The notes under the pieces: model-generated
The model's input: only the letters and a program-made list of their open reading frames with translations
Databases searched by the model: none
Told to the model about the DNA's origin: nothing
DNA from: Chitinophagaceae bacterium
Lineage (GTDB): Bacteria; Bacteroidota; Bacteroidia; Chitinophagales; Chitinophagaceae
Direction of reading: 5' to 3'
Length of the DNA stretch: 32,161 nt
Assembly: GCA_947450165.1 (NCBI GenBank)
Contig: CANFUJ010000010.1
Location: forward strand, 1 to 32,161
Translations under genes and position numbers: made by a program
In this document: positions 8,564 through 15,870 of the stretch, one piece after another
Position numbering within the stretch: the stretch's first letter is position 1
How the letters are laid out: each line of letters starts with the position of its first letter

Positions 8564-8908
8564 ATGAAAAAGCTAATCTCAATATTCATTTTTATAATGA
8601 TCAACAATACAAATTATGCACAAACCATTACAGGCAGCACTATCAAAGATTCCATAAAAAATGAAGTCAAAATATTTTATGCTGAAAAAAGTGAGTTGAT
8701 TGTGATACAAAGCATCGGATTAAACAAAGAAAATTTGACTATCCAATTAATTGACCAAAACGGAAAATTTATACAGGAAACGATTTTATATCAAGGGAGC
8801 ACACTTGCCTATTTTGATACACAGGCATTTTATAATGGAGATTACACCGTAAAAATAATTGGATCAACTGGCACTTCGATTGAAAATGTAACAATCAAAA
8901 AGAAATGA
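8564..8908 (+). CDS. Small secreted protein resembling a lone T9SS C-terminal domain
   Basis: A 114-residue protein with a signal peptide (residues 1-19, ending NYAQ). The mature part, about 95 residues, is beta-rich. It has the layout of a Por secretion-system tail domain: a strand around LTIQLIDQNGKFIQE, then YNGDYTVKIIGSTG, then a basic C-terminus (VTIKKK). Normally such domains follow a large cargo region and the N-P motif; here no cargo is present and the N-P motif is missing. It starts 45 nt after the radical SAM gene on the same strand, so it could share its transcript. Function unknown; it could also be a short gliding or secretion accessory protein. Confidence 0.6.
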   Translation: MKKLISIFIFIMINNTNYAQTITGSTIKDSIKNEVKIFYAEKSELIVIQSIGLNKENLTIQLIDQNGKFIQETILYQGSTLAYFDTQAFYNGDYTVKIIGSTGTSIENVTIKKK

Positions 8909-8915
8909 TTTTTTA

Positions 8916-9506
8916 CTAGTAGACCTTAACTCCTTTTGCCGTTCTTACACTGGTTTTATTTTTATTGATTTGCCTTTTCTTGATAAGTAATTTAGGCATA
9001 ATTGGTAGTTCAGTCTGATATACTTTTCCATCATAATTCACTGTACATTCATTCACATCTTTAATTACATCTTTAGTTATTGGCTCCCCCTTTGCTCTGT
9101 CTACATTTATAGCGGTAGATGTTCTTTTAACAACTTTACAATTGGTTGGTTTTAATTGATAATTGTTGAAATTGTTTTCAAAAACCAAGCTTCTGTTGTT
9201 TCCTGCTTCAAAACTTATGTTTAAAATATTAGAACCTACCATATCACATTTACCCCTTGTGTTTTTTTTGATTTTAATTATCTCTGTGTAAATTCCATTT
9301 TGAAAAGTAACTTTTCCTGAAGCCAAACTCACTTCAGAAGATGCTAAAGTCCTTGTCAATATAATTTTATCTGAGTTATAAAATTGAATCTTGGTTAAAT
9401 CAATTTTTTGCTTTTCTGCTTTTTGACGCAATTGTTCGGTAAACAACACTCTACAAGAAGAAAAAAGTATAACAATAATAAATAACAAGCCAACTTGCTT
9501 TTTCAT
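8916..9506 (-). CDS. Hypothetical lipoprotein
   Basis: A 196-residue protein with a lipoprotein signal (LFSSC, lipidated Cys at about residue 18). The body is beta-rich with basic patches and three more cysteines, and has no motif I recognise. It ends 7 nt from the stop of the convergent small T9SS-like gene. It is most likely anchored in a periplasm-facing or outer membrane. No functional clue from the neighbours. Confidence 0.7.
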   Translation of the reverse strand: MKKQVGLLFIIVILFSSCRVLFTEQLRQKAEKQKIDLTKIQFYNSDKIILTRTLASSEVSLASGKVTFQNGIYTEIIKIKKNTRGKCDMVGSNILNISFEAGNNRSLVFENNFNNYQLKPTNCKVVKRTSTAINVDRAKGEPITKDVIKDVNECTVNYDGKVYQTELPIMPKLLIKKRQINKNKTSVRTAKGVKVY

Positions 9507-9692
9507 AAACGGTAATTTAGAAACGAAAATAAAGATTCAAATAAAATCAAAACTATTGAATTTAGTTTTAAAATGTTAATGATGTTTTAATTTTAACGAA
9601 ATAAAATTAATTATTTAAAAAAGTAAAAAAATCAAAATGCATAATTGATTCAAAAATCATCTTAAGCTTTAATCCTAATTCACAGAATAAAT

Positions 9693-9719
9693 AAAGCCCC
9701 TGCAAACTACAGAGGCTTT
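9693..9719 (-). terminator. Intrinsic terminator, probably of the decayed T9SS gene
   Basis: AAAGCC, one mismatch, CTG pairs with CAG, mismatch, GGCTTT around a 7-nt loop. T-rich sequence lies on both sides, so it could work in both directions. On the minus strand it lies about 95 nt downstream of the pseudogene at 9814-10013, the likeliest gene it served. Confidence 0.6.
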
Positions 9720-9749
9720 GTTTTTTTGTTGAGTTTATAATTGAAAAAT

Positions 9750-9780
9750 AAATCTGTTTGGAGGATAATAAAACAGATTT
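9750..9780. repeat. 10-bp perfect inverted repeat
   Basis: AAATCTGTTT and its exact reverse complement are separated by 11 nt. It lies between the pseudogene and its terminator. There is no T-run directly after it, so it is not a typical terminator. Confidence 0.5.
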
Positions 9781-9813
9781 GATGCGAAATCCTGATTTAA
9801 ACAATTCCCATCA

Positions 9814-10013
9814 TCAGTATTTAACGACACGTAAAATTTGACTTTCTGATCCTAGCTTTATTTGCACCATATATATTCCTGGTTTATAGTTTTGTCCAAA
9901 ATGAAAACTATTCAATCCTTTGGCTTGCCATTGCTCCATTCGTTTTCCCGCTATGCTAGTTGAAGAAAACTAATTAATAAAGAAAATGTAAATAGGATAA
10001 TGTTACGTTTCAT
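9814..10013 (-). pseudogene. Decayed T9SS cargo gene: signal peptide joined out of frame to a T9SS C-terminal tail
   Basis: On the minus strand an ATG at 10013 opens a typical signal peptide of 20 residues (MKRNIILFTF...), then a TAG at 9951-9953. In another frame, open from 9969 and ending at the TGA at 9814-9816, the translation reads AGKRMEQWQAKGLNSFHFG, then PGIYMVQI and ILRVVKY. This matches the end of a T9SS type A sorting domain. The two halves overlap by a few codons, with no cargo region between them. The simplest reading is an internal deletion that removed the whole mature protein and left the export ends out of frame. The terminator downstream persists. A sequencing frameshift would restore only a tiny protein, so the loss of cargo is real either way. 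Confidence 0.7.
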
Positions 10014-10057
10014 TTTAAGTTGTTTTTGTAAAAATATTATTATTGTATTTTCTAAAC

Positions 10058-10077
10058 AATACCAACCACTTGGTATT
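10058..10077. promoter_or_regulatory. Palindrome, candidate operator
   Basis: AATACCAA and TTGGTATT flank a 4-nt centre (CCAC), a perfect 8-bp dyad 45 bp upstream of the pseudogene start. It is shaped like a TetR-type operator. A short T-run follows it on the plus strand, so a weak terminator is the alternative, although no plus-strand gene lies just upstream. Confidence 0.3.
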
Positions 10078-10152
10078 TTTGAAGCAAAAACATAGACATT
10101 TTTTTATTATTTAATAACCTATTTCAATTCATGATACCCCATAAACGCATTG

Positions 10153-10241
10153 AACCTATTTTTCAGGTTGAAAATCTTCAAACCTCATAAACCTCTTATA
10201 AGGGTTGAAAATGTTCAACCTCTACAAACCTCAATCACCTT
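10153..10241. repeat. Degenerate 9-bp repeat array upstream of mnmA
   Basis: On the plus strand AACCTC-like cores start at 10181, 10190, 10217, 10227 and 10236 (spacings 9, 27, 10 and 9). An AACCTA core lies at 10153. Between them sit GTTGAA and TTCAAC words that form small hairpins. The reverse strand reads GGTTTGAAG-like units, the same family as the arrays near 14100, 16070 and 32100. It ends about 8 bp before the mnmA -7 element. Confidence 0.65.
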
Positions 10242-10248
10242 TAATTCC

Positions 10249-10256
10249 TATCTTTG
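10249..10256 (+). promoter_or_regulatory. -7 promoter element of mnmA
   Basis: TATCTTTG is a perfect TAnnTTTG element 15 nt before the ATG at 10272. It contains the alternative TTG start at 10254, which makes that upstream start unlikely. No -33 TTG is visible; the expected place is occupied by the 9-bp repeat array. Confidence 0.5.
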
Positions 10257-10271
10257 CTCAGGATAAAAAAT

Positions 10272-11384
10272 ATGAACACAAAAGGAAAAGTATTAATGGC
10301 AATGAGCGGCGGTATTGATAGTACCGTAGCCGCATTAATGTTGCATAAAGAAGGGTATGAAGTGGTGGGCATTACCATGAAAACTTGGGATTATGCTACT
10401 AGCGTAGGCGTTTCCAATAAAAAAGAAACTGGTTGCTGTAATTTAGATAGTTTCAATGATGCCAGACAAGCAGCTGTAGACCATGGTTTCCCGCATTTTA
10501 TTTTAGACATCAGAGAAGAATTCGGCGATTTTGTAATTGAAAATTTTGTTGAAGAATATATTGCTGGTCGTACACCCAACCCATGTGTGATGTGCAATAC
10601 CCACATAAAATGGCGTGCCTTGCTGAAACGTGCCGATGCGCTCGGTTGCGACTTTATCGCCACCGGACATTATGCTCAAATTCACCAACATACCAATGGC
10701 CGTTTTTTTATACGAAAAGGAAAAGACGATACTAAAGATCAAAGCTATGCCCTATGGGGATTACAGCAAGATTTATTAAGCAGGACTTTATTACCACTTG
10801 GCGGTTTTCATAAAACCGAAATCAGACAAATGGCGCACGATTTCGGCTATCCAGAACTTGCAAAAAAGAATGAAAGCTATGAAATCTGCTTTGTACCTGA
10901 TAATGACTACCGTGGATTTTTAAAAAGAAACGTTGAAGGATTAGAGGAAAAAGTAGATGGTGGTCTTTTTGTTGATAAAACGGGTAAGATTTTAGGCAAA
11001 CATAAAGGTTATCCGTTTTACACCATAGGTCAAAGAAAAGGTTTGGAAATCGCATTAGGCGCTCCCGCTTTCGTTACAGAAATTATTCCAGAAACCAATA
11101 CTGTTGTTTTAGGAACAGAATCGGATTTAAATAAAACCATCATGACGGTTGATAAAATCAACTGGATCAAATACGAGGGCATTTCTGAAAGTATGGACGC
11201 AGTAACTAAAATTCGTTACAAAGACAAAGGCGCATTAAGTTCATTACAAATCATAAACAACAATTCCGTTAAAGTTGTTTTTTATGACGACGTAAAAGGT
11301 GTTGCGCCCGGACAAAGCGCTGTTTTTTATGAAGGCGATGATGTAATTGGTGGAGGCATTATTCAAAGAGAGATAAAGAAATAG
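10272..11384 (+). CDS. mnmA: tRNA-specific 2-thiouridylase MnmA
   Basis: The 370-residue cytoplasmic enzyme thiolates U34 in the anticodon wobble position of tRNA for Lys, Glu and Gln. Family hallmarks are clear: the ATP-binding PP-loop SGGIDS at residues 12-17, the nucleophilic Cys105 in NPCVMC, the TGHYAQ segment (131-136), the DQSYALWGL motif, and the second catalytic Cys206 in YEICFVPD. The C-terminal beta-barrel ends in GGIIQRE. I chose ATG 10272 rather than the in-frame TTG at 10254 because a -7 promoter element overlaps the latter and the family begins close to MNTKGKVLMAMSGG. Length is normal. The next genes follow on the same strand after about 100 bp. Confidence 0.97.
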   Translation: MNTKGKVLMAMSGGIDSTVAALMLHKEGYEVVGITMKTWDYATSVGVSNKKETGCCNLDSFNDARQAAVDHGFPHFILDIREEFGDFVIENFVEEYIAGRTPNPCVMCNTHIKWRALLKRADALGCDFIATGHYAQIHQHTNGRFFIRKGKDDTKDQSYALWGLQQDLLSRTLLPLGGFHKTEIRQMAHDFGYPELAKKNESYEICFVPDNDYRGFLKRNVEGLEEKVDGGLFVDKTGKILGKHKGYPFYTIGQRKGLEIALGAPAFVTEIIPETNTVVLGTESDLNKTIMTVDKINWIKYEGISESMDAVTKIRYKDKGALSSLQIINNNSVKVVFYDDVKGVAPGQSAVFYEGDDVIGGGIIQREIKK

Positions 11385-11486
11385 CAAATAAAAATTCAAA
11401 AGTAAAAAGTAATAAAGGATGAATCAACTATTTTCATTTTAAGTCTTACATTTTTAATTTTGACTTTTGACTTAAATAATTTCAAA

Positions 11487-12242
11487 ATGAAAAACAAGCT
11501 CAATTTTTCAATTTTTACTTTTTACTTTTTAATTGTATCATTTTTACTTTTTACTTTTTATGCTTGTAAAAAATCTGAAACTTATACATCGCCAACAATC
11601 AGCGAATACAATCCTTTACAAACCGGAAAATATATTACATACCAACTCGACTCTTTAATTTACCTTGCTTTTGGCACAAGAGATACCGTAGTTTCTTATC
11701 AGGTTAAATATCAAACAGATTCTTTAATTACCGATAATCTTGGAAGACCTGCATACAGAATATTTCGTTTTATTCGTAAAAATGAAAGTCAGGCCTGGAC
11801 TCCAGATGCAACATTCATGGCCATTTCAACAGAAAATCATTTAGAATTTATTGAAAATAATTTACGCTACATCAAACTTCAAATGCCAATTGTAAATAAT
11901 TACAGCTGGAAAGGGAATAGTTATATCGACACCTATTCTGCAAATTCTTTATTGCGTTATTTGGATGGCTGGGATTATACTTACAGCAATGTTAACGGTA
12001 CTGATACTGTTGGAAATCAAGTTTTAGAAAATACACTAACGATAAATCAACGCGATGAAGTTGTTGGCATTCCTGAAGAACCAAACAGTTATAGTGAAGT
12101 AAACTTTGGACAAGAGAAATATGCAAAAGGAATAGGCATGGTTTACAGAAAGTTTTTTCATAGCGAATACCAACCCAATAATGGCGGATATTTCGCCGAT
12201 GGTTCTTACGGTGTTACCTATACGATGATTGATCACAATTAA
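11487..12242 (+). CDS. Hypothetical lipoprotein
   Basis: A 251-residue protein from ATG 11487; the in-frame upstream TTG would only add a non-signal stretch before the basic N-terminus MKNK. A long hydrophobic signal ends in a lipobox-like FYACKK. The mature part has no motif I recognise, and its repeated YQxDSL and aromatic pattern suggests a beta-rich fold. The signal region contains two close copies of a TTTTTACTTTTTACTTTTT-like stretch, so part of the signal peptide arose from a small duplication. It ends 12 nt before the acetyltransferase gene, suggesting co-transcription. Confidence 0.7.
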   Translation: MKNKLNFSIFTFYFLIVSFLLFTFYACKKSETYTSPTISEYNPLQTGKYITYQLDSLIYLAFGTRDTVVSYQVKYQTDSLITDNLGRPAYRIFRFIRKNESQAWTPDATFMAISTENHLEFIENNLRYIKLQMPIVNNYSWKGNSYIDTYSANSLLRYLDGWDYTYSNVNGTDTVGNQVLENTLTINQRDEVVGIPEEPNSYSEVNFGQEKYAKGIGMVYRKFFHSEYQPNNGGYFADGSYGVTYTMIDHN

Positions 12243-12254
12243 TTTTTTTCCTCA

Positions 12255-12716
12255 ATGAATATTAACATCCGTAAAGCTGAGAAAGCAGATTGCTTGCGCA
12301 TGATGGAACTTGTGAAAGAATTGGCTTTATATGAAAAAGCACCTAACGAAGTAACTGTTGATTTAAATCATTTTATAGAAAGCGGATTTGGACCAAACCC
12401 AGTATGGTGGGCTTATGTAGCCGAAATGACAAATGAAAAAAACTCAAAACAAATTGTTGGCTTTGCGCTTTACTATATTCGTTATAGCACATGGAAAGGT
12501 CAGCGCATGTATCTCGAAGATATCATTGTAACCGAAAGCATGCGTGGAAATGGAATCGGGAAAAAACTATTTGATCAGCTTATTGTAGTTTGCAAGGAAC
12601 TTCAATTTAAAGGCATCACTTGGCAAGTGCTCGATTGGAACGAACCTGCAATAAACTTTTACAAAAAATTTGATGGGGTGCAATTCGATGGTGATTGGGT
12701 AAACTGTTCATTGTAG
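12255..12716 (+). CDS. GNAT N-acetyltransferase, SSAT/thialysine acetyltransferase-like
   Basis: A 153-residue cytoplasmic acetyl-CoA-dependent acetyltransferase. The acetyl-CoA loop is RGNGIG at residues 97-102, preceded by the strand YLEDIIV (86-92) and followed by WQVLDWNEPAINFYKKF (about 123-139). This combination is typical of the spermidine/spermine and thialysine acetyltransferase branch, so a polyamine or lysine analogue is a likely substrate. Exact specificity cannot be read. The gene begins 12 nt after the lipoprotein gene. Confidence 0.88.
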   Translation: MNINIRKAEKADCLRMMELVKELALYEKAPNEVTVDLNHFIESGFGPNPVWWAYVAEMTNEKNSKQIVGFALYYIRYSTWKGQRMYLEDIIVTESMRGNGIGKKLFDQLIVVCKELQFKGITWQVLDWNEPAINFYKKFDGVQFDGDWVNCSL

Positions 12717-12750
12717 CTTTCTGAATTTCTATTTTTTATGATTGATTTTA

Positions 12751-12781
12751 TTGTTAAAAACAATCGTTCTTTCTACATTTG
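12751..12781 (+). promoter_or_regulatory. Promoter of icd
   Basis: TTG at 12751-12753, a 20-bp spacer, then TACATTTG at 12774-12781. The -7 box ends 20 nt before the ATG at 12802. Any start further upstream would lie in or before the promoter, so 12802 is the better start. Confidence 0.65.
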
Positions 12782-12801
12782 TTCCAAATAAAAACCAACT
12801 C

Positions 12802-14067
12802 ATGTCTACTAAAATCAGCATGGGAAACGATGGCAAACTCCACGTTCCCAACAACCCCACTATTCCATTTATTGAAGGCGACGGCATTGGACCAGACATT
12901 TGGGCTGCAAGTGTTCGTGTATTCGATGCGGCAGTTGAAAAAGCATACAGCGGTGAACGAAAAATAAATTGGCTTAAAGTATTAGCCGGAGAAGAGGCAT
13001 TTGTAAAAACAGGCACTTGGATGCCGGAAGAAACCATGCAAGCTTTTAAAGATTATCTCATTTCTATAAAAGGACCATTAACCACTCCAGTTGGCGGAGG
13101 CATAAGAAGTTTAAATGTAGCATTGCGCCAAGAATTGGATTTATATGTTTGCTTGAGACCAGTAAAATATTTTGAAGGAACGCCATCACCAATGTGGCAA
13201 CCCGAAAAAGTAAACATGACTATTTTTAGAGAAAATACTGAAGATATTTATGCTGGGATTGAATACATGACGGGTACTCCAGAAGCAAAAAAACTATTAC
13301 AATTTTTAGTAGAGGAAATGGGGGTAAAAAATCTTCGTTTCCCTGATAGCACTTCGTTTGGGATCAAGCCAGTGAGCAAAGAAGGCAGTGAACGATTGAT
13401 TCGATCAGCTTTACAATTTGCCATCAACAACAAAATGCCATCACTGACCATAGTGCACAAAGGCAATATCATGAAATTTACAGAAGGCGCTTTTAAAAAC
13501 TGGGGCTACGAATTGGCAGAAAGAGAATTTTCGGGAGATGTATATACTTGGCGCCAGTGGGAAAAAACAAAAGCGGAAAGTGGTGAAGCCGTTGCCAATG
13601 AAGAAATGCGCATCAGTGCTATCGGAGGAAAAGTAATTGTGAAAGATGCCATTGCCGATAATTTTTTACAACAAGCGTTATTGGCACCTCAAGATTATAG
13701 CGTAATTGCCACGTTGAATTTGAATGGCGATTATATCAGTGATGCATTGGCCGCACAGGTTGGTGGCATTGGCATTGCGCCTGGTGCAAATATTAATTAC
13801 ATCACCGGTCATGCTGTATTTGAAGCCACGCACGGCACTGCACCACGTTTTGCAAACACCAACACTATGAATCCAAGTTCGGTTATTCTCAGCGGTGTGA
13901 TGATGCTCGAATATATGGGTTGGAGAGATGCCGCCGATTTAATCACAAATGCCGTTGGCAAAACAATCCGCAATAAAACAGTTACCATTGATTTTTATAA
14001 CTTAATGAAAGAAGGTACACTGTTAAAAACCAGTGAGTTTGGGGATGCGATTGTGGCGAAAATGTGA
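12802..14067 (+). CDS. icd: Isocitrate dehydrogenase, bacterial (E. coli-like) type
   Basis: A 421-residue TCA-cycle enzyme that oxidatively decarboxylates isocitrate to 2-oxoglutarate. Substrate-site features of the E. coli-type family are present: GDGIGPD (26-32), [10 protein letters not shown] with Ser103 (the phosphorylated Ser113 in E. coli), [11 protein letters not shown] with Tyr150, [12 protein letters not shown] with Lys220, and the FEATHGTAP loop. The residues that bind the NADP 2'-phosphate in E. coli (Lys344, Tyr345, Val351, Tyr391, Arg395) align here to Arg349, Phe350, Met356, Ile396 and Asn400. Two key contacts are therefore lost and cofactor preference is uncertain. The promoter supports the ATG at 12802. 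A second, unrelated-type isocitrate dehydrogenase gene converges on it from 15819. Confidence 0.96.
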   Translation: MSTKISMGNDGKLHVPNNPTIPFIEGDGIGPDIWAASVRVFDAAVEKAYSGERKINWLKVLAGEEAFVKTGTWMPEETMQAFKDYLISIKGPLTTPVGGGIRSLNVALRQELDLYVCLRPVKYFEGTPSPMWQPEKVNMTIFRENTEDIYAGIEYMTGTPEAKKLLQFLVEEMGVKNLRFPDSTSFGIKPVSKEGSERLIRSALQFAINNKMPSLTIVHKGNIMKFTEGAFKNWGYELAEREFSGDVYTWRQWEKTKAESGEAVANEEMRISAIGGKVIVKDAIADNFLQQALLAPQDYSVIATLNLNGDYISDALAAQVGGIGIAPGANINYITGHAVFEATHGTAPRFANTNTMNPSSVILSGVMMLEYMGWRDAADLITNAVGKTIRNKTVTIDFYNLMKEGTLLKTSEFGDAIVAKM

Positions 14068-14079
14068 GGGGTATAAGAA

Positions 14080-14133
14080 GTTCAAAAGGTTCAAGAAGTT
14101 CAATGCGTTCAAAAGGTTGGAAGAGTTTTCCAA
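14080..14133 (+). repeat. 9-bp phased repeat array after icd
   Basis: Units start exactly 9 bp apart at 14080, 14089, 14098, 14107, 14116 and 14125. The first four begin GTTCA (for example GTTCAAAAG, GTTCAAGAA, GTTCAATGC), then GTTGGAAGA and GTTTTCCAA. The stretch 14098-14123 is repeated perfectly, in inverse orientation, at 16028-16053. The array starts 12 bp after the icd stop codon. Confidence 0.85.
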
Positions 14134-14161
14134 TTACTAGCATTTTGGTTTATAAAAAACT
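14115..14161 (+). repeat. Outer direct repeat, copy 1 (about 46 bp)
   Basis: GGTTGGAAG, two variable bases, TTTTCCAATTACTAGCAT and on to ATAAAAAACT. It recurs with four or five changes at 14357-14402, 242 bp downstream. The two copies bracket the pair of palindromic repeats. Confidence 0.75.
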
Positions 14162-14162
14162 G

Positions 14163-14226
14163 CCATTGGCGCCGGTTTCCAAACCGGTGTATAAGAGAGA
14201 TTTTAGTCGCAGACTGGATTTTTAAG
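14163..14226 (+). repeat. Palindromic repeat, copy 1
   Basis: The first 41 bp are identical to copy 2 at 14266. It contains the perfect hairpin CCGGTTTCCAAACCGG (14172-14187) and, 20 bp on, a second small hairpin AGTC-GCA-GACT. It resembles a REP-type element with two stems, and it lies where a terminator for icd would be expected. Confidence 0.75.
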
Positions 14227-14228
14227 AA

Positions 14229-14250
14229 GTTCAATGAGTTCAAAAGGTAT
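14229..14250 (+). repeat. 9-bp phased repeat, short array
   Basis: GTTCAATGA at 14229 and GTTCAAAAG at 14238, followed in register by GTATT at 14247. It separates the two palindromic repeats. Confidence 0.65.
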
Positions 14251-14265
14251 TATTATCCTGAAAAT

Positions 14266-14327
14266 CCATTGGCGCCGGTTTCCAAACCGGTGTATAAGAG
14301 AGATTTCAGTCTTAGACTGAATTTTAA
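14266..14327 (+). repeat. Palindromic repeat, copy 2
   Basis: The hairpin CCGGTTTCCAAACCGG recurs at 14275-14290, exactly 103 bp after copy 1. The second hairpin here is TTCAGTC-TTA-GACTGAA. Its loop differs from copy 1 while the stem is kept, with T-G wobble pairs in copy 1 becoming Watson-Crick pairs here. Confidence 0.75.
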
Positions 14328-14330
14328 GAA

Positions 14331-14375
14331 ATTGAATAGGTTCAATGAGTTCAAAAGGTTGGAAGGATTTTCCAA
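14331..14375 (+). repeat. 9-bp phased repeat array
   Basis: Units start at 14331, 14340, 14349, 14358 and 14367 (ATTGAATAG, GTTCAATGA, GTTCAAAAG, GTTGGAAGG, ATTTTCCAA), exactly 9 bp apart. The last two overlap the outer direct repeat, copy 2 (14357-14402). Confidence 0.75.
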
Positions 14376-14399
14376 TTACTAGCATCTTGGTTCATAAAA

Positions 14400-14476
14400 A
14401 ACTTTGTGTCTTAGTGTCTTTGTTTTTCTTGCCTTCACAACTTAGCGCCTTTGTGTCTTCGAGTCTTTGTGTTTCC
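14400..14476 (-). repeat. 8-bp phased repeat array (CACRAAGA family), left copy
   Basis: On the plus strand GTGTCT-like words start at 14406, 14414 and 14422, then after one 7-bp step at 14429, 14437, 14445, 14453, 14461 and 14469. The minus strand reads AGACACAA-like units. The same family lies in the opposite orientation at 15871-16021, across the isocitrate dehydrogenase gene. Confidence 0.8.
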
Positions 14477-14502
14477 TGCCCTCGTATCAAAATTATTCGC
14501 AC

Positions 14503-14554
14503 AAAAAAAGGTTTATGATTTTTAAATGAAATTCCATGCTAAAAATCATAAACC
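14503..14554 (-). terminator. Strong intrinsic terminator of the second isocitrate dehydrogenase gene
   Basis: A perfect 14-bp stem (GGTTTATGATTTTT at 14510-14523 with its complement at 14541-14554) around a 17-nt loop. On the minus strand it is followed by seven T residues (14503-14509). It lies 32 nt after the stop codon at 14587. Confidence 0.85.
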
Positions 14555-14586
14555 CTTTAATAATAAATCGTAACGATAAAACGTGT

Positions 14587-15819
14587 TTATAAACCCATTC
14601 TCTTTTTCAAATTCTCATCAATTGCATCTAAAAATTCTTCAGTGTACAAATAATGATCTCCGTGAGATACTTTATTGCCGTGGATACAAACCGCTAAATC
14701 TTTTGTCATTTTTCCGCTTTCAACAGTTTCGATACAAACTGCTTCTAAGGCATTACAGAAATCAATCAACTCCTGATTGTTATCTAATTTACCACGGAAT
14801 GCCAAACCTCTTGTCCATGCAAAAATAGATGCAATTGGATTTGTACTGGTTGGTTTTCCTGCTTGATGATCACGATAGTGACGTGTAACCGTTCCATGAG
14901 CAGCTTCCGACTCCATTGTTTTTCCATCAGGTGTAACCAACACTGAAGTCATTAAACCTAATGAACCAAAACCTTGAGCAACAGTATCGCTCTGAACATC
15001 ACCATCATAATTTTTACAAGCCCAAACAAAGTTTCCGTTCCATTTTAAAGCACTAGCAACCATGTCATCAATCAAACGATGCTCGTAAGTGATGCCTGCA
15101 GCTTCGTATGCAGCTTTAAATTCATTTTGATATACTTCTTCAAAAATGTCTTTGAAACGTCCATCATATTTTTTAAGAATGGTATTTTTTGTAGAAAGAT
15201 ATAAAGGCCATTTTTTACTCAATGCCATGTTGAAGCAACTGCGTGCAAATCCAAAAATACTTTCATCGGTATTATACATTGCCATTGCAACACCATCACC
15301 TTTGTAATTATATACTTCAAATACTTGAGCTTCTCCACCACCTTCAGGAGTGAACGTCATGGTTAATTTTCCTTTTCCTTTGATAACGGTATCGGTTGCA
15401 CGATATTGATCACCAAAAGCATGACGACCAACAATGATAGGTGCAGTCCAGTTTGTAACCAAACGAGGTACATTTTGCATTACGATTGGTTCTCTAAAAA
15501 CCGTACCATCAAGGATATTACGAATCGTTCCATTAGGGCTTTTCCACATTTGCTTCAAGCTGAATTCTTTCACACGTGCTTCATCGGGTGTGATGGTAGC
15601 ACATTTGATACCGACTCCACAAGCTTTAATTGCATTTGCAGCATCAATGGTAACTTGGTCATTGGTTTCATCGCGATACTCCATTCCTAAATCATAATAT
15701 TGAATAGGCACTTCGATGTAAGGAAGAATCAATTTGTCTTTGATAAATTTCCAGATGATGCGCGTCATTTCATCACCATCTAATTCCACTACGGGATTTG
15801 CAACTTTTATTTTTGACAT
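14587..15819 (-). CDS. NADP-dependent isocitrate dehydrogenase, eukaryote-like (IDH1/IDH2) type
   Basis: A 410-residue homodimeric-type enzyme of the subfamily found in mitochondria, the eukaryotic cytosol and many Bacteroidota. Numbering matches human IDH1 in the N-terminal part: [11 protein letters not shown] (72-82) with Thr77, [11 protein letters not shown] with Ser94 and Arg100, FRE with Arg109, and [10 protein letters not shown] with Arg132. This is a full isocitrate site, so an active NADP-linked enzyme is expected. It has a strong terminator and a -7-like element, and converges on the bacterial-type icd gene. The gene is flanked on both sides by mirrored 8-bp and 9-bp repeat arrays, including a perfect 26-bp inverted repeat (14098-14123 and 16028-16053). 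Confidence 0.96.
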   Translation of the reverse strand: MSKIKVANPVVELDGDEMTRIIWKFIKDKLILPYIEVPIQYYDLGMEYRDETNDQVTIDAANAIKACGVGIKCATITPDEARVKEFSLKQMWKSPNGTIRNILDGTVFREPIVMQNVPRLVTNWTAPIIVGRHAFGDQYRATDTVIKGKGKLTMTFTPEGGGEAQVFEVYNYKGDGVAMAMYNTDESIFGFARSCFNMALSKKWPLYLSTKNTILKKYDGRFKDIFEEVYQNEFKAAYEAAGITYEHRLIDDMVASALKWNGNFVWACKNYDGDVQSDTVAQGFGSLGLMTSVLVTPDGKTMESEAAHGTVTRHYRDHQAGKPTSTNPIASIFAWTRGLAFRGKLDNNQELIDFCNALEAVCIETVESGKMTKDLAVCIHGNKVSHGDHYLYTEEFLDAIDENLKKRMGL

Positions 15820-15838
15820 GGCTTAAATTTTTGAATCG

Positions 15839-15846
15839 CAAAAGTA
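15839..15846 (-). promoter_or_regulatory. -7 promoter element of the second isocitrate dehydrogenase gene
   Basis: The minus strand reads TACTTTTG, a perfect TAnnTTTG match, 19 nt before the start codon. The nearest TTTG upstream is 25 bp away, longer than the usual 19-20, and lies inside the 8-bp repeat array. Confidence 0.45.
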
Positions 15847-15870
15847 GGGAAAAAACTGTTTGTTTCATGC

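Noticed and set aside
8564-8908. RiPP precursor for the radical SAM enzyme
   Set aside because: The protein has a Sec signal peptide and a beta-rich mature part without a Cys- or aromatic-rich core peptide; no other RiPP genes are near.
9607-9804. 65-residue open frame on the minus strand
   Set aside because: It spans the intrinsic terminator and the 10-bp inverted repeat and has no signal or family features.
10254-10271. Upstream TTG start for mnmA
   Set aside because: It overlaps a perfect -7 promoter element, and the family N-terminus fits ATG 10272.
14080-14375. CRISPR-like array
   Set aside because: Repeats are 9 bp or 103 bp apart without unique spacers of constant length, and no cas genes are nearby.
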